Shown piece by piece: positions 17,014-26,481 of a stretch of 64,000 bases of DNA (the stretch's first letter is position 1; each line of letters opens with the position of its first letter). The notes beneath the pieces are model-generated. The model ran no database searches and had not been told where the DNA came from. It saw nothing but the letters and a program-made list of their open reading frames with translations. Origin of the DNA: 4572-123 sp964418755 (GTDB lineage: Bacteria > Desulfobacterota > Desulfobacteria > Desulfobacterales > 4572-123). Position numbers and translations under genes: made by a program. The stretch is from assembly GCA_964418755.1 (NCBI GenBank), contig CAYQNS010000002.1:1-64000 (forward strand), written 5' to 3'.

Positions 17014-19686
17014 TCAACGGTTTCCATTCGGCCGGAAGCTCTCCGTCCGGACAGGTATTGCCGGTCCGGCCAGTATGTCCACCCGCCCCGTTCCGGGCCG
17101 TAAAGAAAAATTTACCTGACGGCAACTAAACCGTGTGCAGATTTTTTGATAAATTTTAGCAATAAATGCTTTGAAAAGAACTGGATCGGATCTGTCCGGG
17201 GAGAGAATCACGCTTTTGTTCAAGAACTCGTAATCCTCGTACAGCCGATCGATGGCCGGTGCATCGGCCACAGGATCGGAAATAACCACCGCGGTATCTA
17301 TTTTTATGGTTTCCGCTGTCCCATCAGGCCCGGGCTGTTCTTCCGGCAGGGCGGCCACCTCTTGACCGGCCGTTCTGGATTTAAATTCCTTGATCAGCTC
17401 AATGGGTACTACCCGGATAATCTCGGAAAGGGTTGTCTGCCCCATTTTCAGCAGGCCGTCATCAATCATGGTCCGCATACCGGCATTGAGGGCCAGTCGC
17501 TTAATTTCATTTTCAATGGCCCCCCTGCTGAGGGCACGAGCAATTTCCCGGGTAATTTCCAGCAGTTCCGAAATCAGGGTACGCCCCCGGTATCCTGTAA
17601 AATTACAGGCCTTGCAGCCAATTCCCTTGTAAAATGTCAAATGCTCCGGGTAGGTGTCAAACAGAATGCTCCATTCCTCCTTCACCGGCCGGTATTCCCT
17701 TGCACAGACATCACACACCCTTCTTACCAGCCGCTGGGCCAGAACCCCCATGAGACCGGAAGCAATCTGATTCTGCTCGATATTCAGATCCAGAAGCCGG
17801 GTAATGGAACTGACCGCATCATTCGTATGAATAGTACTCAACAGCAAATGTCCGGTCTGGGCCGCATCAAAGGCAATCCGGGCTGTTTCTTCATCGCGTA
17901 TCTCACCGATGAAGATAACATCCGGATCAAGCCGCAAAAAAGAACGCAGGAGCCTGGCAAAAGTCAGGTTGATTTTGGGCTTTATCTGAGTCTGCATGAT
18001 CCCCGGAAAGTTGTATTCAATGGGATCCTCGGCTGTGATAATTTTAATGCCCGGATTATAAACATACTGGAGTGCACCGTAAAGGGTGGATGATTTCCCG
18101 CTGCCGGTAGGGCCCGACACCAGTACCATCCCGGCCGCACTTTTAAGAAACCGCTTCACAGGGTCTATAATATGCTGTGAATGGTTCAGCTTATCCAGCC
18201 CGACCCTGGCCTTGCGGGAATCAAGAATACGAATAGTGACATTCTCGCCGACAATGGCCGGGCAGGTAGCCACTCTGAAATCAAGGTCAAAGCGCTGCCG
18301 GCTGGTTCTGTCCAGATAGTTGATTCGAAATACGCCGTCCTGGGGCAGCCGCCGTTCGGCAATATCCAGGTCGGACATGATTTTAATCCGCGAAATAATA
18401 GCGCCGATCACCTCCTGAACCTTTTTATCCAGCCATTCCGGTTGAGCGTTCTGCAAAACACCGTCGAGACGATAGCGCAGTCTGGCACCGGAACGATCCT
18501 GTTCGATATGAATATCACTGGCGTTATTGATGATGCCGAACTTGATGATATAATCGACTACCTGTTTGGCTTCCATATCGGAAACCCCGTACAGGTTGGT
18601 CTTGCCGTCTTTGATATCCTCCTGCTGCAGATCGATATCAACAAGATCAACATCTTCCTGCAGGGATTTTTTTTCATCGGCAACCCTGAAACTTTTTATG
18701 CTTTTTCCGTATAACGTCCTGAAAAGGTTATAAAAATTTTCTTCCGTAACCAGCACAAGGTCGACTTTGAAACGTGAAAACAACGGCAACAGGTCCTGGT
18801 TATCCAGTATGTCGGCAGGATTGGTGACGGCCAGTTTGATTCGTCGATCTTTAAGGCCCAGGGGCAGCATCAGATTTTTTTCTGCAAACTTCAAACCGAC
18901 GGTTTTGATCAGTTCTTTTTTTGATTTTTCGCTGAACTGAAACCCGACAAATTTTTTAAATGGAATATTATACTGGCGCGAAAGGGCCGCACAGAGCTGC
19001 TCATGGGAAACAAACCCCTTGTCGATCATGATTCGGCCCAAAGGGTCGGTGCTGTGAATCTGCTCCTGAGTGACTTCCTGGTACTGCCCCTCATCAATAA
19101 CACCCTGTCTCAGAAGAATTTCCCCGATTTTCAACTGTTTGCGGTATTTTTTAAGTACCCGGCCGAGATCAATGGAGCTGATGAGACCCATATCGCAAAC
19201 AATCTCGCCGATGGTCCTTTGAAAATTTTTACCGGTAAGGGTTTCCTTAAGTTCGGTATCGCTGATCATATTCAGCTTACGGGCCAGATCTCCCAGTTGA
19301 ATACCGCCGCGTTCCTGTTCGATCAGGCTATCCAGATCATCCCTTGAAATAGACCCCAGCCGCACCAGTGCATTTCCCGTCTGTTCTGTTTTTCGCCGGG
19401 CAAGGCGTGCCTCGTCCATCTGTTTTTGATTGATCAGGCCTTTTTCAATGGCCAGAATTTCGATATCCTTGCGCAGGTCGGGGTGTCCCAGCAGCATCTG
19501 CAGGTCTTCAGGAGAAATCAGTTTTTTGCGGATCAGGGTTTCCCCCATGGGAAGTTTGGCCGCCTCGGCTTCCTTTTGCTGGATTTTCAGTGCAGCATCA
19601 ATATCCTCTTTTTTTAAATAACCTTCTTTGACCAGCAGTTCGCCGATCAGCAGTGGCGCGGTCGTGCCGTAACTTTTTTTTATCAT
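17014..19686 (-). CDS. PilB/GspE-type secretion ATPase with repeated N-terminal modules
   Basis: An 890-residue traffic ATPase of the type II secretion / type IV pilus family. Residues 1-300 contain about eight tandem 35-45-residue helical modules of the form lGE.L...g.Is...l..al, for example LLIGELLVKEGYLKKEDI, TIGEIVCDMGLISSIDL and LKIGEILLRQGVIDE. An MshEN-like domain (LPLGLKDRRIKLAVTNPAD) follows. The motor has Walker A GPTGSGKSSTL near 530, Walker B LRLDPDVIFIGEIRD, the His box TGHLLLSTIHTNDA and a tetracysteine zinc site (CDVC..CKAC) near 660-680. A tail of about 120 residues has no recognised domain. No pilin, PilC or GspF gene lies nearby, so the partner system is unknown. Confidence 0.9.
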   Translation of the reverse strand: MIKKSYGTTAPLLIGELLVKEGYLKKEDIDAALKIQQKEAEAAKLPMGETLIRKKLISPEDLQMLLGHPDLRKDIEILAIEKGLINQKQMDEARLARRKTEQTGNALVRLGSISRDDLDSLIEQERGGIQLGDLARKLNMISDTELKETLTGKNFQRTIGEIVCDMGLISSIDLGRVLKKYRKQLKIGEILLRQGVIDEGQYQEVTQEQIHSTDPLGRIMIDKGFVSHEQLCAALSRQYNIPFKKFVGFQFSEKSKKELIKTVGLKFAEKNLMLPLGLKDRRIKLAVTNPADILDNQDLLPLFSRFKVDLVLVTEENFYNLFRTLYGKSIKSFRVADEKKSLQEDVDLVDIDLQQEDIKDGKTNLYGVSDMEAKQVVDYIIKFGIINNASDIHIEQDRSGARLRYRLDGVLQNAQPEWLDKKVQEVIGAIISRIKIMSDLDIAERRLPQDGVFRINYLDRTSRQRFDLDFRVATCPAIVGENVTIRILDSRKARVGLDKLNHSQHIIDPVKRFLKSAAGMVLVSGPTGSGKSSTLYGALQYVYNPGIKIITAEDPIEYNFPGIMQTQIKPKINLTFARLLRSFLRLDPDVIFIGEIRDEETARIAFDAAQTGHLLLSTIHTNDAVSSITRLLDLNIEQNQIASGLMGVLAQRLVRRVCDVCAREYRPVKEEWSILFDTYPEHLTFYKGIGCKACNFTGYRGRTLISELLEITREIARALSRGAIENEIKRLALNAGMRTMIDDGLLKMGQTTLSEIIRVVPIELIKEFKSRTAGQEVAALPEEQPGPDGTAETIKIDTAVVISDPVADAPAIDRLYEDYEFLNKSVILSPDRSDPVLFKAFIAKIYQKICTRFSCRQVNFSLRPGTGRVDILAGPAIPVRTESFRPNGNR

Positions 19687-20020
19687 GGTTCCCCGTTTTT
19701 TCGCTGCTGCAACCCCGTTGTTTGTAATGATTGATTATAGAAAAATGATGACACTGCTGTCAAGCTTTGCCCGGAACCTTAAACGAAATCCGGATAGGCA
19801 GTATCCAGTCACAACAGTTTGCAGGGGACAGATTGCGGGTCCTGAATTTCCAATTTCAAATATTTTTATTTGCACCTGTTTTCCAAGATATTGCGTATAT
19901 TGAGTTTAATTTTTATGAATTATTAAGAAAAAATGATAATTTTCGGTTTTTTTCTTGACACTTTTGTCAAAATACGCTTTTTATACCTATAAAGTGGATT
20001 AAAGTGGATAAAGGTGGACT
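19687..20020. promoter_or_regulatory. Divergent intergenic region with MraZ-type operator
   Basis: This 334-base gap separates the PilB-like gene (left) from mraZ (right) and has no ORF worth calling. Immediately before the mraZ ATG are three 10-bp direct repeats: AAAGTGGATT, AAAGTGGATA, AAGGTGGACT (19991-20020). Evenly spaced GTGG boxes are the known DNA target of MraZ, so this is probably an autoregulatory operator; the last box doubles as the ribosome site. A perfect dyad TTGACA-CTTT-TGTCAA (19955-19970) lies upstream and its first half could be a -35 box. TATACC at 19982 is a possible -10 but is spaced 21 bases away. Confidence 0.75.
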
Positions 20021-20467
20021 ATGTTTCGGGGCAGTTCATATCATAAAATCGATATTAAAGGAAGGGTTATCATTCCTGCCCGGTTTCGGGATGCCATAAA
20101 AACCGAAAACCGTAAAGGCGTCATGGTTTCCACATTTGACGGCAGTCTGGTTGCGTATCCTTATGCCGAATGGCAAAATGTGGAAAACAAGATACTTTCC
20201 CTGGCCCGGACCAGCGATACCATGCGCCGTTTTAGAAGAGTGTTTATCGGAGGGGCCTTTGATTGCTCCTGCGATAAACAGGATCGCATTTTACTTCCGC
20301 CAAGCCTGAGAGAATATGCCGACTTGAAAAAAGAAATCGTGCTGGTCGGCGTATTGAAAATATTTGAAATCTGGTCCCGAGAAAAATGGGATGCGGAGCG
20401 TGCGAATCTGGACGAAGATTTTAAAAATGAGGAGGTCAGAAACGAAATTGCACAGTTAGGACTCTGA
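20021..20467 (+). CDS. mraZ: Transcriptional regulator MraZ
   Basis: A 148-residue AbrB-like DNA-binding protein with two swapped-hairpin repeats, each with the family DxKGR-like core: HKIDIKGRVIIPARFRDA near residue 8 and CDKQDRILLPPSLREYA near 85. It forms rings and represses dcw transcription through GTGG-box repeats, and such boxes stand right before its own ATG. It is the first gene of the division and wall cluster and ends four bases before rsmH. Confidence 0.95.
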   Translation: MFRGSSYHKIDIKGRVIIPARFRDAIKTENRKGVMVSTFDGSLVAYPYAEWQNVENKILSLARTSDTMRRFRRVFIGGAFDCSCDKQDRILLPPSLREYADLKKEIVLVGVLKIFEIWSREKWDAERANLDEDFKNEEVRNEIAQLGL

Positions 20468-20471
20468 TTCT

Positions 20472-21410
20472 ATGTCTTATCATCACATTCCCGTCATGCT
20501 TGATGAAGTGCTCGGATATCTGGACTGTCGACCGGGAAAAATTTATGTCGATTGCACTCTCGGCGGCTGTGGGCATACCCTCGCCATATTGTCGCGAATC
20601 ATGCCCGAAGGCCGGCTTATCGGTCTGGATCAGGACCTTGATGCGATTCAAAATGCCCGTGAGGTATTACGGCCGTTTAAAAATAGCGTCCGCCTTTTTC
20701 ATGCAAATTTTATCCGGCTTCCCGAGCTTCTTGCACAATCAGATATCTTGGCCGTGGACGGTATTCTTCTCGACCTCGGGCTCTCACTTCATCAGCTTGA
20801 ATCCAGCGGCCGGGGTTTCAGTTTTCTTAAAGATGAGCCCCTGGACATGCGAATGGACATCCGTTCTTCAACCAGTGCCGGGGATCTGATCAACAGTATG
20901 CCGGAAAAAGAACTTGCCCGAATTCTCCGGCAATACGGAGAAGAGCGTATGTCACGAAAAATCGCCCGCAAAATCATAGCCGTAAGACAACAGGCGCCGA
21001 TCACCACCAGCAGACAACTGGCGGAACTGATATGCAGTGTCGTTCCGATCGGAGCAGGGGCAAAGCACCGGATTCATCCGGCCACACGTACGTTTATGGC
21101 GCTGAGAATTGCCGTCAACAAAGAACTTGAAAGGCTCGATGCATTTATGCAGGCTGCCGCAGATCTACTCACGCCCGGCGGACGTCTGTGCGTGTTGTCG
21201 TTTCATTCGCTGGAAGACAGGATTGTCAAACACAGTCTGAAGAATATGGAAAACGCATGCATCTGTCCGCCGGATTTCCCCCAATGTGTCTGCAACAAGC
21301 AAAAGACAATGCGTGTGTTGACACGCCGGACTGTCCGCCCCACAGATGCGGAGATTCGAGAAAACCGGATGGCACGATCAACAAAATTGAGAGCTGCTGA
21401 AAAAATTTAA
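20472..21410 (+). CDS. rsmH: 16S rRNA m4C1402 methyltransferase
   Basis: A 312-residue SAM-dependent enzyme that N4-methylates C1402 in the decoding site. HHIPVMLDEVLGYL opens the protein; YVDCTLGGCGHTLAIL is the SAM motif; LDGILLDLGLSLHQLES-type text and GFSFLKDEPLDMRMD are family marks; LCVLSFHSLEDRIVK closes the fold near residue 240. A Cys-rich CICPPDFPQCVCNK segment follows. The length is usual. It follows mraZ by four bases and precedes ftsL by nine. Confidence 0.97.
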   Translation: MSYHHIPVMLDEVLGYLDCRPGKIYVDCTLGGCGHTLAILSRIMPEGRLIGLDQDLDAIQNAREVLRPFKNSVRLFHANFIRLPELLAQSDILAVDGILLDLGLSLHQLESSGRGFSFLKDEPLDMRMDIRSSTSAGDLINSMPEKELARILRQYGEERMSRKIARKIIAVRQQAPITTSRQLAELICSVVPIGAGAKHRIHPATRTFMALRIAVNKELERLDAFMQAAADLLTPGGRLCVLSFHSLEDRIVKHSLKNMENACICPPDFPQCVCNKQKTMRVLTRRTVRPTDAEIRENRMARSTKLRAAEKI

Positions 21411-21419
21411 AGGTTCCCG

Positions 21420-21716
21420 ATGGCGCCCAAAAAGCTAAAATCTTCCAAGCATCAGAGTTATACATGGGTCTGGATCGTTTTCATGGCGCTGTTTATGGTC
21501 GAGCTTTATTCCTATACTTGGTGTCGGGTTCAGTGCACCCGGGTCGGCTATGAGATATCCAACGCTACTGCCGATCACAAGGAGGAACTGGCCATCCGAA
21601 ATAACCTGAAAATCGAACTGGCTCGGCTGAAATCTCCGCAACGGATTGCCCGTATTGCCAGAGAACAATTGGGGCTGATTACCCCGAAACCGGAACAGAC
21701 GATTATTATTCCATGA
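21420..21716 (+). CDS. ftsL: Cell division protein FtsL
   Basis: A 98-residue bitopic membrane protein. One membrane span (YTWVWIVFMALFMVELYSYTW, broken here as about residues 14-34) follows a basic cytoplasmic start. The outside part is a short coiled coil, with NATADHKEELAIRNNLKIEL, then the conserved SPQRIARIAREQLGL tail. Identity rests on position, size and topology, as FtsL sequences diverge fast. The stop overlaps ftsI by four bases (ATGA). Confidence 0.88.
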   Translation: MAPKKLKSSKHQSYTWVWIVFMALFMVELYSYTWCRVQCTRVGYEISNATADHKEELAIRNNLKIELARLKSPQRIARIAREQLGLITPKPEQTIIIP

Positions 21717-23449
21717 CTGCCGTCGAAAAAAAACATATCCGAGTACGCCTGATTCTGATCGGCATCGTTTTCACCATGCTTTTCGGGGCCATCGGCACCA
21801 AAGCCGCCTATCTGCAAATTTTCCGCACTTCCTGGCTATCCCGCAAAGCTGCCGACCAATACACACTGGACCTGGTGAGACACGGTCGCCGCGGAACCAT
21901 ATATGACGCAAACCATATTGAAATGGCGATCAGCATCGACACTACCTCGATTGCCGCTTACCCTCGGATGATTCCAAATCCCGTCCAGACCGCCGCAGTC
22001 CTGGCCAAAGCACTTAATCTCAACCATGGGGCTGTAAAGCGCAAACTGGCATCCAAACGATCTTTTGTCTGGATCAAACGACAGGTCACACCCAGGGAAC
22101 GCAAGGCGGTATCGGCCCTGAAAATTACGGGAATCGATTTTATCCCGGCCTATGGCCGGTTTTATCCCAATCGCGGCCTGGCCGCATCGGTCCTGGGTTT
22201 TTCCGGAACCGAAGGGCGCGGGCTGGAAGGCCTTGAATATCGTTATGAAAATTATCTAAAAGGTCCGACCCACAAGGTAACGGTCCTGAAAGACGCCCTG
22301 GGACGCGGCTTTGATGCGGAAAAAGAGAGCCGTGTCAGTAACGGTGGTGACAACCTGGTCCTGACCATCGACCGGAATATTCAGTATATTGCGGAAAATG
22401 CACTGCAGGAAGCCGTTGCCCGTTTTTCCGCCCGTTCAGGCATGGCCATTGTCATGGTGCCCCGGAGTGGCGCCATCCTGGCCCTGGCGCAGTGTCCAAG
22501 GTTCAATCCCAATGCCTTTGCCGGCTATGATAAAGGGCTGTGGCGCAACCGGGCCATAACCGATCCGTTTGAACCGGGCTCCACCATGAAGATATTCAGT
22601 GCCGCTGCCGCCATCGAATCCAGGACCTGCACCTCCAATACCATATTTTTCTGTGAAAACGGTTCATTCAGAATTGGCAAACACACGGTCCATGATACCC
22701 ATGCCCATGACTGGCTTTCTCTGCAGCAGATCGTAAAATATTCGAGCAATATCGGGGCCGTCAAGGTGGGCCGGAGCATCGGCCCGGAAGTTCTCTATAA
22801 AACGTTACGAGATTTCGGTTTCGGCCGCAAGACAGGCATTGACTGTCCCGGAGAAACAGCCGGGAGCCTGTCTTCATGGAAACAATGGTCAGGCATCGAT
22901 GCCGGTGCCATTGCCTTTGGTCAGGGCCTGGCGGTATCGGCTGTACAGCTTGCGACCGCTGTTTCGGCTATTGCCAACGACGGCATACTGATGAAACCCT
23001 ATATTGTCCAGGCCGTAACCGATCAAAACGGACGACTGGTTAAAAATATATCGCCCCGGGAAGTCCGGCGGGTTGTTTCGCCGGAAACGGCCCGTACGGT
23101 GAGAAGAATCCTGCAGACCGTCACCACCAGCGGCGGCACCGGCGTACAGGCCGCACTGGATGGCTATACGGTTTGCGGCAAAACCGGTACCGCGCAAAAG
23201 GTCGACCGCACCGGGGCATATTCCAAGAGGAAATATGTTGCTTCCTTTGTCGGTTTTGCACCGGCCCGAGCCCCCGAGCTGACCATTCTGGTAATTGTCG
23301 ATGAACCGGAGAAACAACATTACGGCGGTATTGTGGCTGCCCCGGTATTCAAAAAAATTGCCGAAGAATCCCTGAACTACCTGAATATCCCGTTTCAGAA
23401 ACCGGAAACGCCCCTAAGGGCCGCTCAAACAGGGGAGATGAGGGGATGA
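21713..23449 (+). CDS. ftsI: Septal peptidoglycan transpeptidase (PBP3-type)
   Basis: A 578-residue class B penicillin-binding protein anchored by one membrane helix (about residues 12-32, LILIGIVFTMLFGAIG). RHGRRGTIYDANH opens the pedestal domain. The transpeptidase site shows SxxK in EPGSTMKIFSAAAAIE (Ser about 292), SxN in KYSSNIGAVKVG and KTG in CGKTGTAQKV. It cross-links septal wall with FtsW. There are no PASTA domains. It overlaps ftsL and murE by four bases on each side, so translation is coupled along the cluster. Confidence 0.96.
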   Translation: MTAVEKKHIRVRLILIGIVFTMLFGAIGTKAAYLQIFRTSWLSRKAADQYTLDLVRHGRRGTIYDANHIEMAISIDTTSIAAYPRMIPNPVQTAAVLAKALNLNHGAVKRKLASKRSFVWIKRQVTPRERKAVSALKITGIDFIPAYGRFYPNRGLAASVLGFSGTEGRGLEGLEYRYENYLKGPTHKVTVLKDALGRGFDAEKESRVSNGGDNLVLTIDRNIQYIAENALQEAVARFSARSGMAIVMVPRSGAILALAQCPRFNPNAFAGYDKGLWRNRAITDPFEPGSTMKIFSAAAAIESRTCTSNTIFFCENGSFRIGKHTVHDTHAHDWLSLQQIVKYSSNIGAVKVGRSIGPEVLYKTLRDFGFGRKTGIDCPGETAGSLSSWKQWSGIDAGAIAFGQGLAVSAVQLATAVSAIANDGILMKPYIVQAVTDQNGRLVKNISPREVRRVVSPETARTVRRILQTVTTSGGTGVQAALDGYTVCGKTGTAQKVDRTGAYSKRKYVASFVGFAPARAPELTILVIVDEPEKQHYGGIVAAPVFKKIAEESLNYLNIPFQKPETPLRAAQTGEMRG

Positions 23450-24999
23450 AACTTTCAAATCTGCTTAAAACCGCCCAGCCACTGATAGATGAAACGCCTA
23501 TCTGTCACCCGGCCCTTTCCATCGCCCATGACCCGGATATCCGATCCATTCACTACCGGGCCCAAGAGGTCACTCCCGGTGGTCTGTTTGCAGCCGTACC
23601 CGGCCTTGCGGCCGACGGCCATAATTTTATCGACCATGCCCTGGCACGGGGCGCAGCGGCGATACTGACTCAAAAAACAATACCCCGTAACACCACCGCT
23701 GTCACCGTTTCCAACACACGCAAGGCCCTGGGCGGCATATCCAGCGCCTTTTTCGGCCGGCCGTCTGAACGCCTGTGTATCATCGGCATCACCGGCACCA
23801 ACGGCAAAACCACCACCGCCTACCTGGTTGAAAGCATCCTTGCCGCAGCCGGGCACAAGGTGGGCCTTATCGGCACCATTGACTATCATTATGACGGCAG
23901 AATCTACCCTAATCCCGTCACCACTCCGGAATCTCTGGATATTCAGCGTATCCTGTCTGAAATGCTGGTATGCGGCGTAACGCATGTGGTTATGGAAATT
24001 TCATCCCATGCCATCGATCTTTTGCGTATCTGCGCCTGCTACCTGGATGTCGGCGTATTTACGAACCTGAGCCAGGATCATCTGGATTACCATAGAAACA
24101 TGGATGCCTACTGGCAGTGCAAAAAGAGGCTGTTTACCACATTTTTAAACCGGGGGCCAAAAAAAAACAGGGCCCGTGCAGTCATCAACATCGATAATGA
24201 AAAGGGACGGGACCTGCTGGGGATACTTGATATGCAGTGCATTGGAGCGGGCAGTCGAGAAGGTGCCGTAATCCGGCCGGCAGACATCTCCCACGCACTT
24301 GAAGGGGTTGACGGCAAAATCCATACTCCTGCCGGAACTTTGACATTCAGCTCCCCTCTGGTGGGCCGCCACAACCTGGAGAATATTCTATGTGCCGCCG
24401 GCGTGGGGATCGCTCTTGAAATGGGTCTTGAATCCATCCGGGAGGGGATCGAAAACTTGCCGTATGTACCCGGCCGTCTCGAACCGGTTGCCCGCGGCAA
24501 TTGGAATCGATTTGTGTATGTGGACTATGCCCATACGCCGGATGCTCTGGAAAATGTAATTCTTGCAATCAGGGCGGTCACTTCATGCCGTATTATCTGT
24601 ATTTTCGGCTGCGGTGGTGACCGGGACCGTACAAAACGGCCCCAAATGGGTGAAATCGCAGGCCGGTTGTGTGATCTTTCCGTGATTACATCGGATAATC
24701 CCCGCACGGAAAACCCTATTGACATCATTGACGAGATTGTCGAGGGGATCCGTAAAACAGCTTCCGGAGTGTACCGGCCGGCCAATCTTCAAAACGGGTT
24801 TGTCAAAAAAGGATATATTGTTGAAGCGGATCGGAGCCGGGCCATTGATATCGGCATCCGGGCTTCACGTTCCGGGGATGTCGTGCTGATCGCAGGCAAG
24901 GGTCATGAAAACTACCAGGTGATCGGTAAACGAGCTATTGAGTTCGATGATAAACGGATGGCTGAAACAACGATCGGCAAATTTCGGTCGTTGAAATAG
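23446..24999 (+). CDS. murE: UDP-MurNAc-dipeptide: meso-diaminopimelate ligase
   Basis: A 517-residue cytoplasmic Mur ligase that adds the third residue of the stem peptide. The ATP loop is GITGTNGKTTTAYLVES near residue 115. MEISSHAIDLLR and NLSQDHLDYHRNMDAYW are MurE marks. The selector motif DNPRTENP near residue 415 predicts meso-diaminopimelate as the substrate rather than lysine, in line with a Gram-negative wall. The start overlaps the ftsI stop (ATGA). Confidence 0.96.
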   Translation: MKLSNLLKTAQPLIDETPICHPALSIAHDPDIRSIHYRAQEVTPGGLFAAVPGLAADGHNFIDHALARGAAAILTQKTIPRNTTAVTVSNTRKALGGISSAFFGRPSERLCIIGITGTNGKTTTAYLVESILAAAGHKVGLIGTIDYHYDGRIYPNPVTTPESLDIQRILSEMLVCGVTHVVMEISSHAIDLLRICACYLDVGVFTNLSQDHLDYHRNMDAYWQCKKRLFTTFLNRGPKKNRARAVINIDNEKGRDLLGILDMQCIGAGSREGAVIRPADISHALEGVDGKIHTPAGTLTFSSPLVGRHNLENILCAAGVGIALEMGLESIREGIENLPYVPGRLEPVARGNWNRFVYVDYAHTPDALENVILAIRAVTSCRIICIFGCGGDRDRTKRPQMGEIAGRLCDLSVITSDNPRTENPIDIIDEIVEGIRKTASGVYRPANLQNGFVKKGYIVEADRSRAIDIGIRASRSGDVVLIAGKGHENYQVIGKRAIEFDDKRMAETTIGKFRSLK

Positions 25000-25056
25000 A
25001 CAGAATACCTTTTATGGCTGTTGAGCGACATAAAGGGGCAGGGTTACATAATAAAA

Positions 25057-26481
25057 ATGGCAAAAAACACAAATCTCATCCCATGGTCTGTTCAGGATGT
25101 CCTCGATGCTACCGGAGGCATCCTGGTTTCCGGATCACGAAATCACAATTTCGGAGGCGTCGGTATTGACTCGCGCACGATCACGAGCGTGGACTTGTTT
25201 GTTGCCATAGAAGGGGATCGCCATGATGGACATTGTTTTGCCACTGATTTAATCGACTCGGGGGTTCACGGTCTGGTAGCCGCTCGGGATAAAATCGACA
25301 CCCTGCCCTGCAGCCGGTGGCAAAAGCAGGGTGTTGTCTGTATTGCGGTGGATGATACGACCCGTGCCCTGGGGGATATGGCCGCATTCAACCGGAAGCG
25401 GGCCCATGTTTCGGTGGTTGCCGTCACCGGGTCAAACGGGAAAACTTCCACCCGGGCCATGATAACCGCCGTCATTGCCGGGCGCCATGCCACCCTGGTG
25501 CCGGAGGATAATTTTAATAATGAAATCGGATTGCCCCTCACCCTTTTACAACTGACCCCGGCACATCGATGGGCTGTTATGGAACTGGGCATGAATCATT
25601 TCGGAGAGATCCGGCGTCTGGCTGAAATCTGTTCGCCGGACATGGGCATTATCACCAATATCGGGCCGGCCCATCTGGAGGGACTGGGTTCTATCGACGG
25701 CGTCATGCAGGCCAAGGCCGAGCTGCTTGAAAAAATCAAACCGGGGGGGATCATTATTTTAAATGCCGACGATCCCAGAACCCTGCAAATGGCCCCAAAA
25801 CAGGTGCTTGAGGTACTTTTATTCGGAATGGGGGCAAATGCGGACATCAAGGGCAAAGCCATGGGTGCACCAAACCGAAAAAATTCTTTTATACTTGCAC
25901 TGCCGGCGGAAGAAATTCGTATTGACCTTCAGGTCCATGGTGATTTCATGATTGCCAACGCCCTGGCAGCTGCAGCCGTGGGGTATCAACTGGGATTTTC
26001 GGCCGACGAAATCAAAACCGGTCTGGAAAGTTTTCAGCCCGTGTCCGGACGCATGAATGTTATGCAGACATCCATGGGGCTGAATATTATCGATGATACC
26101 TACAATGCCAACCCGGGCTCAATGGCGGCCGCCATAAAGACCCTTATGGTATTGGCTGCCGGAAATCCTGCCATCATGGTTGCCGGGGATATGCTTGAAC
26201 TCGGCGATCAAGCAACGTCGCTTCATTTTGAAATCGGGGGTAAAGCCGCCTGTGAAGGGATTGGCCGCCTTTACAGTACCGGTTCTTTTTCACAGGTCAT
26301 TGCCGACGGTGCCCTTGCACAAGGCATGGATGCAGGCAATATTTTTATCGGCAGCCAGGCGGAAATCATCAATGACCTCCAGCAATACCTGCGCCCGGAC
26401 CACTGGGTACTGGTAAAAGGATCCCGGGGAATGGCCCTGGAAAGAACAGTCAGAGAAATCAGGAACTGGGCAAATAAATAA
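25057..26481 (+). CDS. murF: UDP-MurNAc-tripeptide: D-Ala-D-Ala ligase
   Basis: A 474-residue Mur ligase that adds D-Ala-D-Ala to finish the pentapeptide. The ATP loop is AVTGSNGKTSTRAMI near residue 130; MELGMNHFGEIRRLAEI and NIGPAHLEGLGS are MurF marks; DDTYNANPGSMAAAIKTL is the conserved C-terminal site. The ATG at 25057 is preferred over an in-frame TTG at 25021; the nearest ribosome-like GGGGCAGGG is rather far upstream, so the start is moderately sure. The stop overlaps the mraY ATG by one base (TAATG). Confidence 0.94.
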   Translation: MAKNTNLIPWSVQDVLDATGGILVSGSRNHNFGGVGIDSRTITSVDLFVAIEGDRHDGHCFATDLIDSGVHGLVAARDKIDTLPCSRWQKQGVVCIAVDDTTRALGDMAAFNRKRAHVSVVAVTGSNGKTSTRAMITAVIAGRHATLVPEDNFNNEIGLPLTLLQLTPAHRWAVMELGMNHFGEIRRLAEICSPDMGIITNIGPAHLEGLGSIDGVMQAKAELLEKIKPGGIIILNADDPRTLQMAPKQVLEVLLFGMGANADIKGKAMGAPNRKNSFILALPAEEIRIDLQVHGDFMIANALAAAAVGYQLGFSADEIKTGLESFQPVSGRMNVMQTSMGLNIIDDTYNANPGSMAAAIKTLMVLAAGNPAIMVAGDMLELGDQATSLHFEIGGKAACEGIGRLYSTGSFSQVIADGALAQGMDAGNIFIGSQAEIINDLQQYLRPDHWVLVKGSRGMALERTVREIRNWANK

